From NCBI RefSeq assembly GCF_015904235.1, contig NZ_JADZLT010000039.1, positions 38,904 through 102,903 of the forward strand: a stretch of 64,000 nucleotides of DNA. The letters are read 5' to 3'. Numbering within the stretch: position 1 is the stretch's first letter; each line of letters opens with the position of its first letter. A program made the position numbers and the translations under genes. This document shows, in pieces, positions 18,052 through 25,052 of this stretch. This stretch comes from Methylobrevis albus (GTDB taxonomy: Bacteria; Pseudomonadota; Alphaproteobacteria; Rhizobiales; Pleomorphomonadaceae). Below the pieces are notes generated by a model that did not search any database, was not told where the DNA came from, and saw only the letters and a program-made list of their open reading frames with translations.

Positions 18052-19425
18052 ATGACTGCGCGGATTCTGGTCGTCGACGACATCGTGGCGAACGTCAAGC
18101 TGCTCGAGGCGCGGCTGACGGCGGAGTACTTCGACGTCACGGTCGCGACCAGTGGCCAGGAGGCGCTCGCCTTCATCGCCCGCTCGTCCTGCGATCTCGT
18201 GCTGCTCGACGTGATGATGCCGGGCATGGACGGCTTCGAGGTCTGCCGCCGCATCAAGTCGAATCCGCGCACCACGCACATTCCCGTCGTCATGGTCACC
18301 GCGCTCGATCAGCCGGCCGACCGCGTGCGCGGCCTCGAGGCCGGCGCCGACGATTTTCTGACCAAGCCGGTCAGCGACGTCGCGCTGCTGACGCGCGTGA
18401 AAAGCCTCGTGCGGCTGAAGATGCTGGCCGACGAGCTGCACGCCCGCGCCGGCACCAGCTTCGACGCCGGTCTCGACGACGCGCTCGTGCTCGCTGACCC
18501 GGCCCGGAGCGGCCCGGGCCGCATCCTCGTCGTCGACGACCGCCGCTCGTCCTATGAGCGCATCGTCACGGCGCTCGCCAAGGAAAACACCGTCGAGGTG
18601 GAGCCGGTGCCGCAGGAGGCGCTGTTCCGCGCCGCCGAGGGCGGCTACGAGCTCGCCATCATCTCGATCTCGCTCGCCGACTACGACGCGCTGCGGCTCT
18701 GCTCGCAGCTCCGGTCGCTGGAGCGCACGCGGCACCTGCCAATTCTCGTCGTTACCGAGCCGGAAGACAGCGGCCGCCTGCTGCGCGCGCTCGAGCTCGG
18801 CGTCAACGACTACCTGGTGCGCCCGGTCGACCGCAACGAGATGCTCGCCCGCGTCCGCACCCAGATTCGCCGCAAGCGCTTCACCGACCGGCTGCGCGAC
18901 AACGTCCAGCTCACCATGGAAATGGCGGTGATGGACGGGCTCACCGGGCTCAACAACCGCCGCTATCTCGAAACGCACCTCGCGCCGCTGATCGATCAGG
19001 CGAACAACCGCGGCAAGGATCTGTGCGTGCTGATCGTCGACATCGACCACTTCAAGGCGGTCAACGACACGCACGGCCACGACGCCGGCGACGACGTGCT
19101 GCGCGAATTCGCGCGCCGGCTGCGCAAGAACATCCGCGGCATCGACATCGCCTGCCGCTACGGCGGCGAAGAGTTCGTCGTGGTGATGCCGGAAACCGAC
19201 CTGAAGCTCGGCGTGATGGTGGCCGAGCGCCTGCGCGAGCGCGTCGCCGGCGAGCCGTTCTCGGTCGCCCGCGGCAGCAAGCTGCTGCCGATCACCGTCT
19301 CGATCGGCCTTGCCACCGTCGACCGGCCGAACGACACCGCGGACACGATGCTGAAGCGCGCCGACCTCGCGCTCTATTCCGCCAAGCGCTGCGGGCGCAA
19401 CCGCGTGGTCGCCGACGCGGCGTGA
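18052..19425 (+). CDS. pleD: Diguanylate cyclase response regulator PleD
   Basis: 457-residue REC-REC-GGDEF protein. REC1 (residues 1-120) has DD at 9-10, the phosphoacceptor Asp53 and KP in FLTKPVSDV. REC2 (about 155-275) has serine where the phosphoacceptor would be (LAIISISLADY), as expected for the dimerisation adaptor domain of PleD. The GGDEF domain carries the active-site GGEEF and, five residues upstream, the inhibitory-site motif RGID. It makes cyclic di-GMP on phosphorylation and is product-inhibited. ATG 18052 preceded by GGGGCGGG is preferred over GTG 18004. Confidence 0.96.
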   Translation: MTARILVVDDIVANVKLLEARLTAEYFDVTVATSGQEALAFIARSSCDLVLLDVMMPGMDGFEVCRRIKSNPRTTHIPVVMVTALDQPADRVRGLEAGADDFLTKPVSDVALLTRVKSLVRLKMLADELHARAGTSFDAGLDDALVLADPARSGPGRILVVDDRRSSYERIVTALAKENTVEVEPVPQEALFRAAEGGYELAIISISLADYDALRLCSQLRSLERTRHLPILVVTEPEDSGRLLRALELGVNDYLVRPVDRNEMLARVRTQIRRKRFTDRLRDNVQLTMEMAVMDGLTGLNNRRYLETHLAPLIDQANNRGKDLCVLIVDIDHFKAVNDTHGHDAGDDVLREFARRLRKNIRGIDIACRYGGEEFVVVMPETDLKLGVMVAERLRERVAGEPFSVARGSKLLPITVSIGLATVDRPNDTADTMLKRADLALYSAKRCGRNRVVADAA

Positions 19426-19487
19426 GGGGGCGCGGGTTCTGAGGGAGCTGGTATCGTTCGGCGCGAACCTCAGGTTCTGCGTCGGCT

Positions 19488-19675
19488 TCGTCGTGGGGCC
19501 TTACCCCTCTCCCTGTCCCTCCCCCACAAGGGGGGAGGGGACGCAGGAGGTGAGGGTGGGGATTCTGCAACGGCTGCGGATCGGCGAAGCGGTCGCTTGA
19601 CGACGCACCCGACCCCCATCGTCCCCTCCCCCCTTGTGGGGGAGGGACAGGGAGAGGGGTGAGGCCACACGGCAC
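19488..19675. repeat. Palindromic intergenic element, family A copy 2 (variant arms)
   Basis: It has the same right outer end, GAGGCCACACGGCACAGC, as copy 1 and the shared core CCTGTCCCTCCCCC, but the inner arm is ACAAGGGGGGAGGGGACG in place of the CGCTTCGCAGGAGAGG version. The centre differs from copies 1 and 3. Confidence 0.85.
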
Positions 19676-19887
19676 AGCTCACCCAGCCTCACTCCGGCAC
19701 AGTCTCTCCCGCTAACGCGACGACCCACACGTTTACCGTAAAGATTTACCTCAAATTCGAATCGATTCGCTGAATCCGGCTGCATCAATTGCAGTAAACG
19801 AATCGTTGCCGTACGGTCTGATCAACACGGGATCGCAACGTCTTCGGACAGGTCTTCTCAGGGCCGATGCGTTCCCCAGAGCCCTGA

Positions 19888-19978
19888 CGTATTCGAGTCC
19901 GCCGCATTTCTCGAATACGCCGGGTTGTTGGTCGATCGTGGCTAGAGTGGCCTCCTCGTTGATCCACGATCGACCAAC
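19888..19978. repeat. Two adjacent inverted repeats
   Basis: CGTATTCGAG (19888-19897) with CTCGAATACG (19910-19919), then GTTGGTCGATCGTGG (19927-19941) with its perfect complement CCACGATCGACCAAC (19964-19978), 22-base spacer. Not similar to repeat families A-C. Confidence 0.85.
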
Positions 19979-20136
19979 ATCGGCCTTCGCGCCTCGCGCG
20001 CGAGGCGGCCGGTAGCCGGTGACGCGTTCCGGGTCCGCACCAAACTCCGCATCCCGCATGAAGAGCCGGCGCGCCGTCCGTAGCGTCACCTGCATTGCTG
20101 CCGGATGCCGGCAATCGGCAGGTCGGGAGCACCCGT

Positions 20137-20271
20137 CCTCGCCCCTCGAGACAGCCGCTGCGCGGCTTCCTCAGGATGAGGCCTCCAGGATTTTCTCTTT
20201 TGAATGCAGTCCTTTGTCCTTTTCCCTCATCCTGAGGAAGCCGCGCAGCGGCTGTCTCGAAGGGCGAGGGA
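20137..20271. repeat. Palindromic intergenic element, family C copy 1
   Basis: Left arm CTCGAGACAGCCGCTGCGCG with GGCTTCCTCAGGATGAGG; right arm CCTCATCCTGAGGAAGCC and GCGGCTGTCTCGAAGGGCGA. The centre is A/T-rich. A second copy is at 41577-41707. The CTCATCCTGAGG-type palindrome is a common Rhizobiales intergenic repeat. Confidence 0.88.
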
Positions 20272-20424
20272 AAAGCCGAGGTGTCGGCAAGCCTGGTCCG
20301 GCAATGCGGCCTGGCCTAGGGAAAAGGCTGCCGGTTTCGCGATCTCGATCGGGGTCACACCAACACGTCGGTGCATCCATCCGATCGCCGGGAATCACCC
20401 GACACGCCGATCTGCCCCCCAAAC

Positions 20425-20453
20425 CAAAAAAGGCACCCCGGAGGGTGCCTTTC
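20425..20453 (-). terminator. Terminator of rpmG
   Basis: GGCACCC and GGGTGCC (stem 20432-20450, CGGA loop) with A-runs on the left, giving TTTTTT after the hairpin on the minus strand. It lies about 45 bases past the rpmG stop. Confidence 0.85.
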
Positions 20454-20498
20454 CTGCGTCTCGGATCACCGTCACCGCGCCAACCGGCGCGGCCGGGA

Positions 20499-20666
20499 TC
20501 ACTTGATCTTCGCTTCCTTGAACTCGACGTGCTTGCGCACGACCGGGTCATACTTCTTCATCGAGATCTTGTCGGTCATGGTCCGCGAGTTCTTCTTGGT
20601 GACGTAGAAGAAGCCGGTGTCTGCCGTCGAGAGCAGCTTGACCTTGATGGTGGTTGCCTTGGCCAT
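20499..20666 (-). CDS. rpmG: 50S ribosomal protein L33
   Basis: 55-residue ribosomal protein L33 of the cysteine-free (zinc-independent) type: [20 protein letters not shown], then [31 protein letters not shown]. Length and sequence are typical of Alphaproteobacteria, where it often sits close to pleD as here. ATG 20666 is fixed by the conserved N-terminus. A good promoter upstream and a strong terminator downstream make it a single-gene unit. Confidence 0.97.
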   Translation of the reverse strand: MAKATTIKVKLLSTADTGFFYVTKKNSRTMTDKISMKKYDPVVRKHVEFKEAKIK

Positions 20667-20750
20667 GGCGCGGGGGCCTTTCCTGAACGTATAAGAGAAC
20701 GGCCGACGCGGCCGGAAGCCGGCCCGCAAGGGGCCCGCCAAGTGGCGCGG

Positions 20751-20778
20751 ACACTAGTCGAACGGGCCTGAATGTCAA
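20751..20778 (-). promoter_or_regulatory. Promoter of rpmG
   Basis: On the minus strand TTGACA (20778-20773), a 16-bp spacer and TAGTGT (20756-20751). It overlaps the proposed start of the PqiA-like gene on the other strand. Confidence 0.6.
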
Positions 20779-21323
20779 GAATGCTTCGAGATCCGCCGGC
20801 GGCGCAAGCGCCGATGAATAGCCTTGCCGCCGGTCTCGTCGCGGCCGGCGATATCCGGCTGAGAACGGCCTTCGTGTTCTGCCTGCTCGGCGCCGCAATG
20901 GCGCTGCCGCTCGGGCTGACGCTGCCGCTGCTCTCGGTCGACCGGCTGTTCCTGTTCAGCGAGGAACCCTCCGTGATCGCCGTCATCGGCGGGCTGTGGC
21001 GCGGCGGCGATGCGCTGCTCGCCGCCGTCGTCTTCGCGGGCTCGGTGCTGTTTCCGATCGCCAAGCTCGCCGTGCTGCACCTCGCGGCGGCAGGAATCGG
21101 CGGCGGCCTGGTGCGGCGGCTCGAGGCGCTCGGGCGCTGGTCGCTGCTCGACGTGCTGCTCGTCGCGCTGATCGTGTTTTCGGCGAAGACCTCCGGCGTC
21201 GCCTCGGCCGTGACCCGGCCGGGGCTTTGGTTCTTCGCCGCCGCGGTGCTGCTCGCGGCCGCGGCCGGGGTGCTGGCGGGCCGGATCAGGCGGTCGGCGG
21301 CGGCAGGCGCTGATCTCGGATGA
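20772..21323 (+). CDS. PqiA-like membrane protein (paraquat-inducible protein A domain)
   Basis: 183-residue inner-membrane protein with four helices. It resembles one PqiA domain: the block LGLTLPLLSVDRLFLFSEEPSVIAVIGGLW, then AAVVFAGSVLFPIAKLAVLHLAA, and LGRWSLLDVLLVALIVFSAKTSGVASA, the usual 'W-S-(L/M)-(L/V)-D-V' signature of the family. PqiA proteins accompany MCE-type lipid carriers, but none is nearby. The ATG at 20772 overlaps the -35 box of rpmG on the opposite strand; ATG 20814 is an alternative that would shorten the protein by 14 residues. Confidence 0.8.
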   Translation: MSRMLRDPPAAQAPMNSLAAGLVAAGDIRLRTAFVFCLLGAAMALPLGLTLPLLSVDRLFLFSEEPSVIAVIGGLWRGGDALLAAVVFAGSVLFPIAKLAVLHLAAAGIGGGLVRRLEALGRWSLLDVLLVALIVFSAKTSGVASAVTRPGLWFFAAAVLLAAAAGVLAGRIRRSAAAGADLG

Positions 21324-21918
21324 GCGGCACCTGCGCCGATGCGGTCTCCGGCAGGCGGCCGGCGAGGCGCGGGTCGTCGAAGATCTCCACGGCGCGCGCA
21401 TAGGGCCGGAAGCCGGCGCGGATGTAGAACGGCAGCGCCTGCGGCGAATCGAAATGGCAGGTGTGCACGAAGACGCGCCCGACACCCGGGCGCCGCCACG
21501 CCGCGGCGAGCCCCTCCTGCATCAGCCAGCGGCCGAGCCCGCCGCCGACCACCTCCGGCACGATGCCGAAATAGCGCAGCTCGGTCTCGTTCTCGCTTCC
21601 GACGTCGAGCTCGAGCAGGCCGAGGGCCTCGTCGCCGCGAACCGGAATGTAGATTTCGGTGTCGGCGGCCGTGATCAGCGTCACGAGTTCGGCCTCGTCC
21701 GGCACCAGCCGCGAGGTCCACATCCAGTCGGTGCCGATCTGCCGGAACAGGGCGCGGTAGGCGTCGGGATCGGGGTCGGTGACCCGTGCCAGCCGAACGC
21801 CGTCCGGCGCCGCGAAGGCCGTTCGCGGCGGCGGCGCGAGCATCTCGAGATAGGTGACGACGGTGGCGAGTTTGCCGGGCGGAACGGCGTGGTAGCCGTC
21901 GGCGAGGGGTGGCTGCAT
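21286..21918 (-). CDS. GNAT family N-acetyltransferase
   Basis: 210-residue protein with a GNAT fold: an N-terminal region rich in aromatic residues (ADGYHAVPPGKLATVVTYLEML), ELRYFGIVPEVVGGGLGRWLMQE as the acetyl-CoA pyrophosphate loop (GGGLG), and a C-terminal block VFVHTCHFDSPQALPFYIRAGFRPY typical of the family. Substrate unknown. Its 3' end overlaps that of the PqiA-like gene by about 38 bp (convergent). The gene reads in the same direction as the NUDIX gene upstream, with a 71-bp gap. Confidence 0.85.
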   Translation of the reverse strand: MQPPLADGYHAVPPGKLATVVTYLEMLAPPPRTAFAAPDGVRLARVTDPDPDAYRALFRQIGTDWMWTSRLVPDEAELVTLITAADTEIYIPVRGDEALGLLELDVGSENETELRYFGIVPEVVGGGLGRWLMQEGLAAAWRRPGVGRVFVHTCHFDSPQALPFYIRAGFRPYARAVEIFDDPRLAGRLPETASAQVPLIRDQRLPPPTA

Positions 21919-21989
21919 GGACCTGGCGGAGCGATGGGGGGAACGAGGGGCGGGCAGGGCAATCTGCCCCGCCGGACCGCCGCCTGCAA

Positions 21990-22739
21990 TCACATCGCTT
22001 CGCGCACGAAGCTGCCCTTCACCGGGCGGTAGAACGTCGCCGGTCCCTCGGGCGCCAGCGTCGGGTCGACGACGAGGCGCTGCTTCAGGTCGTTGATGAT
22101 CGCGCGGGTGATGCGCGGCAACTCGAGCGCATCGGCCTCGTCGAGGGTCGGCCAGACGATGTTCTCGAGTTCGCCGCTGCCGGCGACGCCCTCGGGGCGC
22201 ACGGCGATCGCGTCGGCGAACACGACGAAGAAGCGGCTGTCGAAGCGGCGGACGCGGCCGGGCGGCGTGATCGCGCGGCCGAGCACGCGCAGCGGCGAAA
22301 GATCGGGCGAGACGCCGGCGGCGACGAAGGGATGCCAGTCCGGGGCGCTGTTCGACGGCAGCGAGACGCCGCTGCGGCCGAGCAGGTAGCCGCTTTCCTC
22401 GGCGGTCTCGCGGATGGCGCAGAGCGCGAGGGCCCGGGCACGCGCGGCGCTCGGCCTCGGCCGCATGCGGTCCATCAGCCGCGCGACGACGACGGGATCG
22501 AGCTCGCCGGCGGCAAAGGCGCGGCCGTCGCCCGGATCGACGCGGCCGCCGGGGAAGACGTAGGCGGCCGGCATGAAGGCGTCCTTGCCCGGCCGGCGGC
22601 CCATCAGCACGCGCACGCCGGAGGGCGAACGGTCGAGGACGAGGATCGTCGCCGAATCCTTCGGGCGCAGGTAGCGCGGCTTGCTGCCGTCCGCCCCGAC
22701 GGTGTTGCCGACCCGACCTTCCAGAACGACCTCGCTCAA
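21990..22739 (-). CDS. NUDIX hydrolase
   Basis: About 249-residue NUDIX-domain protein. The AAYVFPGGRVDPGD block is the usual strand before the Nudix box; the helix residues appear later as RALALCAIRETAEESGYLLG (the REtaEE core), so a 50-residue insertion separates the G from the RExxEE part, as in the NUDT19-like subgroup. NUDT19-type enzymes hydrolyse CoA esters, but the substrate here is not known. I propose a TTG start at 22739, preceded by GGAGTAGG; an ATG at 22796 would overlap the DUF983 gene by 50 bp. Confidence 0.82.
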   Translation of the reverse strand: MSEVVLEGRVGNTVGADGSKPRYLRPKDSATILVLDRSPSGVRVLMGRRPGKDAFMPAAYVFPGGRVDPGDGRAFAAGELDPVVVARLMDRMRPRPSAARARALALCAIRETAEESGYLLGRSGVSLPSNSAPDWHPFVAAGVSPDLSPLRVLGRAITPPGRVRRFDSRFFVVFADAIAVRPEGVAGSGELENIVWPTLDEADALELPRITRAIINDLKQRLVVDPTLAPEGPATFYRPVKGSFVREAM

Positions 22740-22743
22740 GGGC

Positions 22744-23184
22744 CTACTCCGCGGGTTCCGCCGCACCGTCGGCGCGGCTGCGTGTGTCGAAACCATGCAT
22801 GTAGCTCGCCCACTGGTAGCCGACGACCATGCCCTTGATCGGGCGCAGGAAGAACAGCGACAGCAGGATGGTGAGCGGAATCCAGACCGCCATCTGCAGC
22901 CAGATCGCCGGCGCGTAGTTGCGCTCGACCATCAGGACCAGCGGCACCATGATGTGGCCGACCACGACGATGGTGAAATAGGGCGGGGCGTCGTCGGCGC
23001 GCTGGGCGGTGAGGTCCTCACCGCAGGCGTCGCAACTGTCGGCGACGGTGAGATAGCCGCGGAAGAGGCGGCCCTTGCCGCAGGCCGGGCAGCGGCAGGC
23101 CATGCCACGTTTCAACGCCGTCCAGACGGAACGCGGCGGCAGCTCGGCCGCGGTCTCCGGGTCGGACGTCATCTCGATGGGCAT
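22744..23184 (-). CDS. DUF983 family membrane protein with zinc ribbon
   Basis: 146-residue protein: a zinc-ribbon-like motif (CPACGKG then CDACGED at residues about 32-56), then two membrane helices (YFTIVVVGHIMVPLVLMVE and LQMAVWIPLTILLSLFFLRPIKG). This is the DUF983 pattern; in many Rhizobiales it lies between the RNase R and NUDIX genes. The function is unknown. The NUDIX gene follows on the same strand with almost no gap. ATG 23184 or 23172 could each be the start. Confidence 0.86.
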   Translation of the reverse strand: MPIEMTSDPETAAELPPRSVWTALKRGMACRCPACGKGRLFRGYLTVADSCDACGEDLTAQRADDAPPYFTIVVVGHIMVPLVLMVERNYAPAIWLQMAVWIPLTILLSLFFLRPIKGMVVGYQWASYMHGFDTRSRADGAAEPAE

Positions 23185-23314
23185 CGGGCTCTCCTCGCGC
23201 CGCCGGCGGACCAACGGCACGGGTCCACCGATACAGCGAGGCGTAGCCCTGCGGAAGCCTTGGCGCCAGAGGCCTTTGGTCGCGCCAGCCATGCGGGCCG
23301 GCGCGGAAGCCGGG

Positions 23315-24853
23315 CTACTGCGGCAGCACGGCGCCCTCGGACAGAGCGGTCGGAGGGGCCTCTTCGGTCGCCACCGTCATGTTGGGGTCGAGGAACTCGA
23401 CGGTGACGCCGGGCTTCACGAGGTGCACCAGCTCGCGCGCGTCCCAGTTGGTGAGGCGCAGGCAGCCGTGGCTGCTGGTCTTGTCGATGCGGCTCGGCTC
23501 GGGCGTGCCGTGGATGCCGTAGGTCGGCTTGTCGAGGCCGATCCAGACGGTGCCGACCGGGTTGTTCGGCCCGGGCGCGAGGCGCAGCGCCTTGGTGTTG
23601 TTGCCCTGCACGAAATTGACGTCGGGGCGGTACCAGTACTCGGGATCGGTGGCGACGGCGCGGACGGCGTGGATGCCGGTGGGCGAGGGCAGGCTGGTGC
23701 TGCCGATCGTCGCCGGATAGGCGACGACGAGGGCGCCGTCATAGCCGTAGCCGAACACCTGCTTGCGCGCCTTGTCGGCCACGATGTGGGCGACCGGGGT
23801 GCGCACGCGCCGGCCGGGGTCGGTGACGGTGATCACCGTGCCGGCGACGAAGAAATCGGCGCCGGGGTTGAGCCAGCGCAGGAAGCCCTCGTCCATGTGA
23901 AAGGCTTCGGCGAGGGCCTCGGCCGGATTGCGCCAGCCGAGCGTCGGCAGCTGGGCCAGCTCGGCGTAGTCCTTCGGTATCTCGCCGTAGAACGGCCCGG
24001 CGGCGTCGGCCTCGGTGATGACGTAGTCGACGAAGGCCGGCGGGCCGCCGAGGTCCTCGAGCGCCGTCAGCAGCTGCTGGGTGACGAGACCGTCGACGGG
24101 CAGGCCGCGGATGGTCTGGAAGGCGGCCACGGCCTTGGCGACGTTGCTGCCGATCAGCCCGTCGATGACGCCGGGCGAGACGCCGGCGCGGTCGAGCAGG
24201 ACCTGCAGGCGGGCGATGGCCGGGTCGCGCTGGTCGCCGCGCAGGCCCGGCATCAGCCCGGTCTGGTTGGCGCTGGCGGCGAAGCTGCGCGGATCGATGG
24301 ATTGGGCGGCGACGGGTGCCGGCGCCTGCAGGGGGCCGGGGGCAGGTGCGGCCTCAACCGGCGGCGGCGCGTCGGTCGCCGGCAGGGATTCGGCCGGCGA
24401 ATAGGTCGCGGTCGACGGCTGTGGTGCGGTCGCCGCGGGAGGGGCGAGCGCGGCGGGCTGTGCCGGCTCCAGCGCAGCCGAGGCGGGCGGGATCGCGCCT
24501 GGGAGCACCGCTTCGGTGGCACCCGGCGTCGCATCGAGACCGGGGATGCTTTCGGTCGGCACGACGATGGCCGGACTGGCGGTCGCCTCGCCAACGCCGG
24601 CCGGGGCCGGCGGCGAGACCGTGACGCGCGGCCGCGGCGGCGTGTGGCGGTCGATCGCGCCGGTGACGATGTCGTCGAAGGCCTGCGGCGACGCCTGCAC
24701 GGCGGTCGGCGCCGGCTGGGGCAACGCGCCGCTGCGCGGCCGCGGCAGGGCGAACTCCTGCGCCGCCGCGAGATCGCAGAGCAGGACGAGGCCGATCGCC
24801 GTCCGGGTCAGGATCGCCGACCCCGCCGGGGGCCGAAGGGTCCGCAATGCCAT
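23315..24853 (-). CDS. L,D-transpeptidase (YkuD) with peptidoglycan-binding domain
   Basis: 512-residue exported cell-wall enzyme. An N-terminal signal/anchor (ILTRTAIGLVLLCDLAAAQ) is followed by about 150 residues of low-complexity Pro/Ala sequence, then a peptidoglycan-binding domain (IARLQVLLDRAGVSPGVIDGLIGSN, about residues 225-290) and the YkuD domain with the catalytic stretch HGTPEPS and SSHGCLRLTN (catalytic Cys near residue 463). Such enzymes form 3-3 cross-links in peptidoglycan or attach proteins to it. The protein is larger than most family members because of the linker. Confidence 0.93.
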   Translation of the reverse strand: MALRTLRPPAGSAILTRTAIGLVLLCDLAAAQEFALPRPRSGALPQPAPTAVQASPQAFDDIVTGAIDRHTPPRPRVTVSPPAPAGVGEATASPAIVVPTESIPGLDATPGATEAVLPGAIPPASAALEPAQPAALAPPAATAPQPSTATYSPAESLPATDAPPPVEAAPAPGPLQAPAPVAAQSIDPRSFAASANQTGLMPGLRGDQRDPAIARLQVLLDRAGVSPGVIDGLIGSNVAKAVAAFQTIRGLPVDGLVTQQLLTALEDLGGPPAFVDYVITEADAAGPFYGEIPKDYAELAQLPTLGWRNPAEALAEAFHMDEGFLRWLNPGADFFVAGTVITVTDPGRRVRTPVAHIVADKARKQVFGYGYDGALVVAYPATIGSTSLPSPTGIHAVRAVATDPEYWYRPDVNFVQGNNTKALRLAPGPNNPVGTVWIGLDKPTYGIHGTPEPSRIDKTSSHGCLRLTNWDARELVHLVKPGVTVEFLDPNMTVATEEAPPTALSEGAVLPQ

Positions 24854-25052
24854 GCCATCGCTCCAGAAGCCGCCGCTGCCCGAATTCGGCTGCGGCGCGA
24901 AGACCAATCATCGGTATTACTAGGGCGTTAGGGTTAAGGGATCGTTGGCGACGCGAACGGGCGGCTAGCCGGGCGCCGGCGGCGCCGTTGCGGAGATTTC
25001 GGCCGGCTGGTAAGGAAAGGGCGCTGCGTTTCAGGCAAATCTTGGATTTTTC

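Larger units (their letters stand above)
19426..20498. other. 1.07-kb region without a convincing gene
   Basis: Open frames here (for example 19751-20095 minus) show no recognisable domain and no good ribosome-binding site. The region holds family A and family C palindromic elements, two neighbouring inverted repeats around 19888-19978, a relatively A/T-rich stretch at about 19730-19810, and the rpmG terminator at the right end. Confidence 0.6.

Noticed and set aside
18052..19425. Missing phosphoacceptor Asp in the second receiver domain of PleD
   Set aside because: This is normal in PleD, where the second receiver is a dimerisation adaptor.
19751..20095. 114-codon minus frame in the 1-kb gap after pleD
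   Set aside because: It runs through the inverted repeats at 19888-19978, has no domain and no ribosome-binding site.
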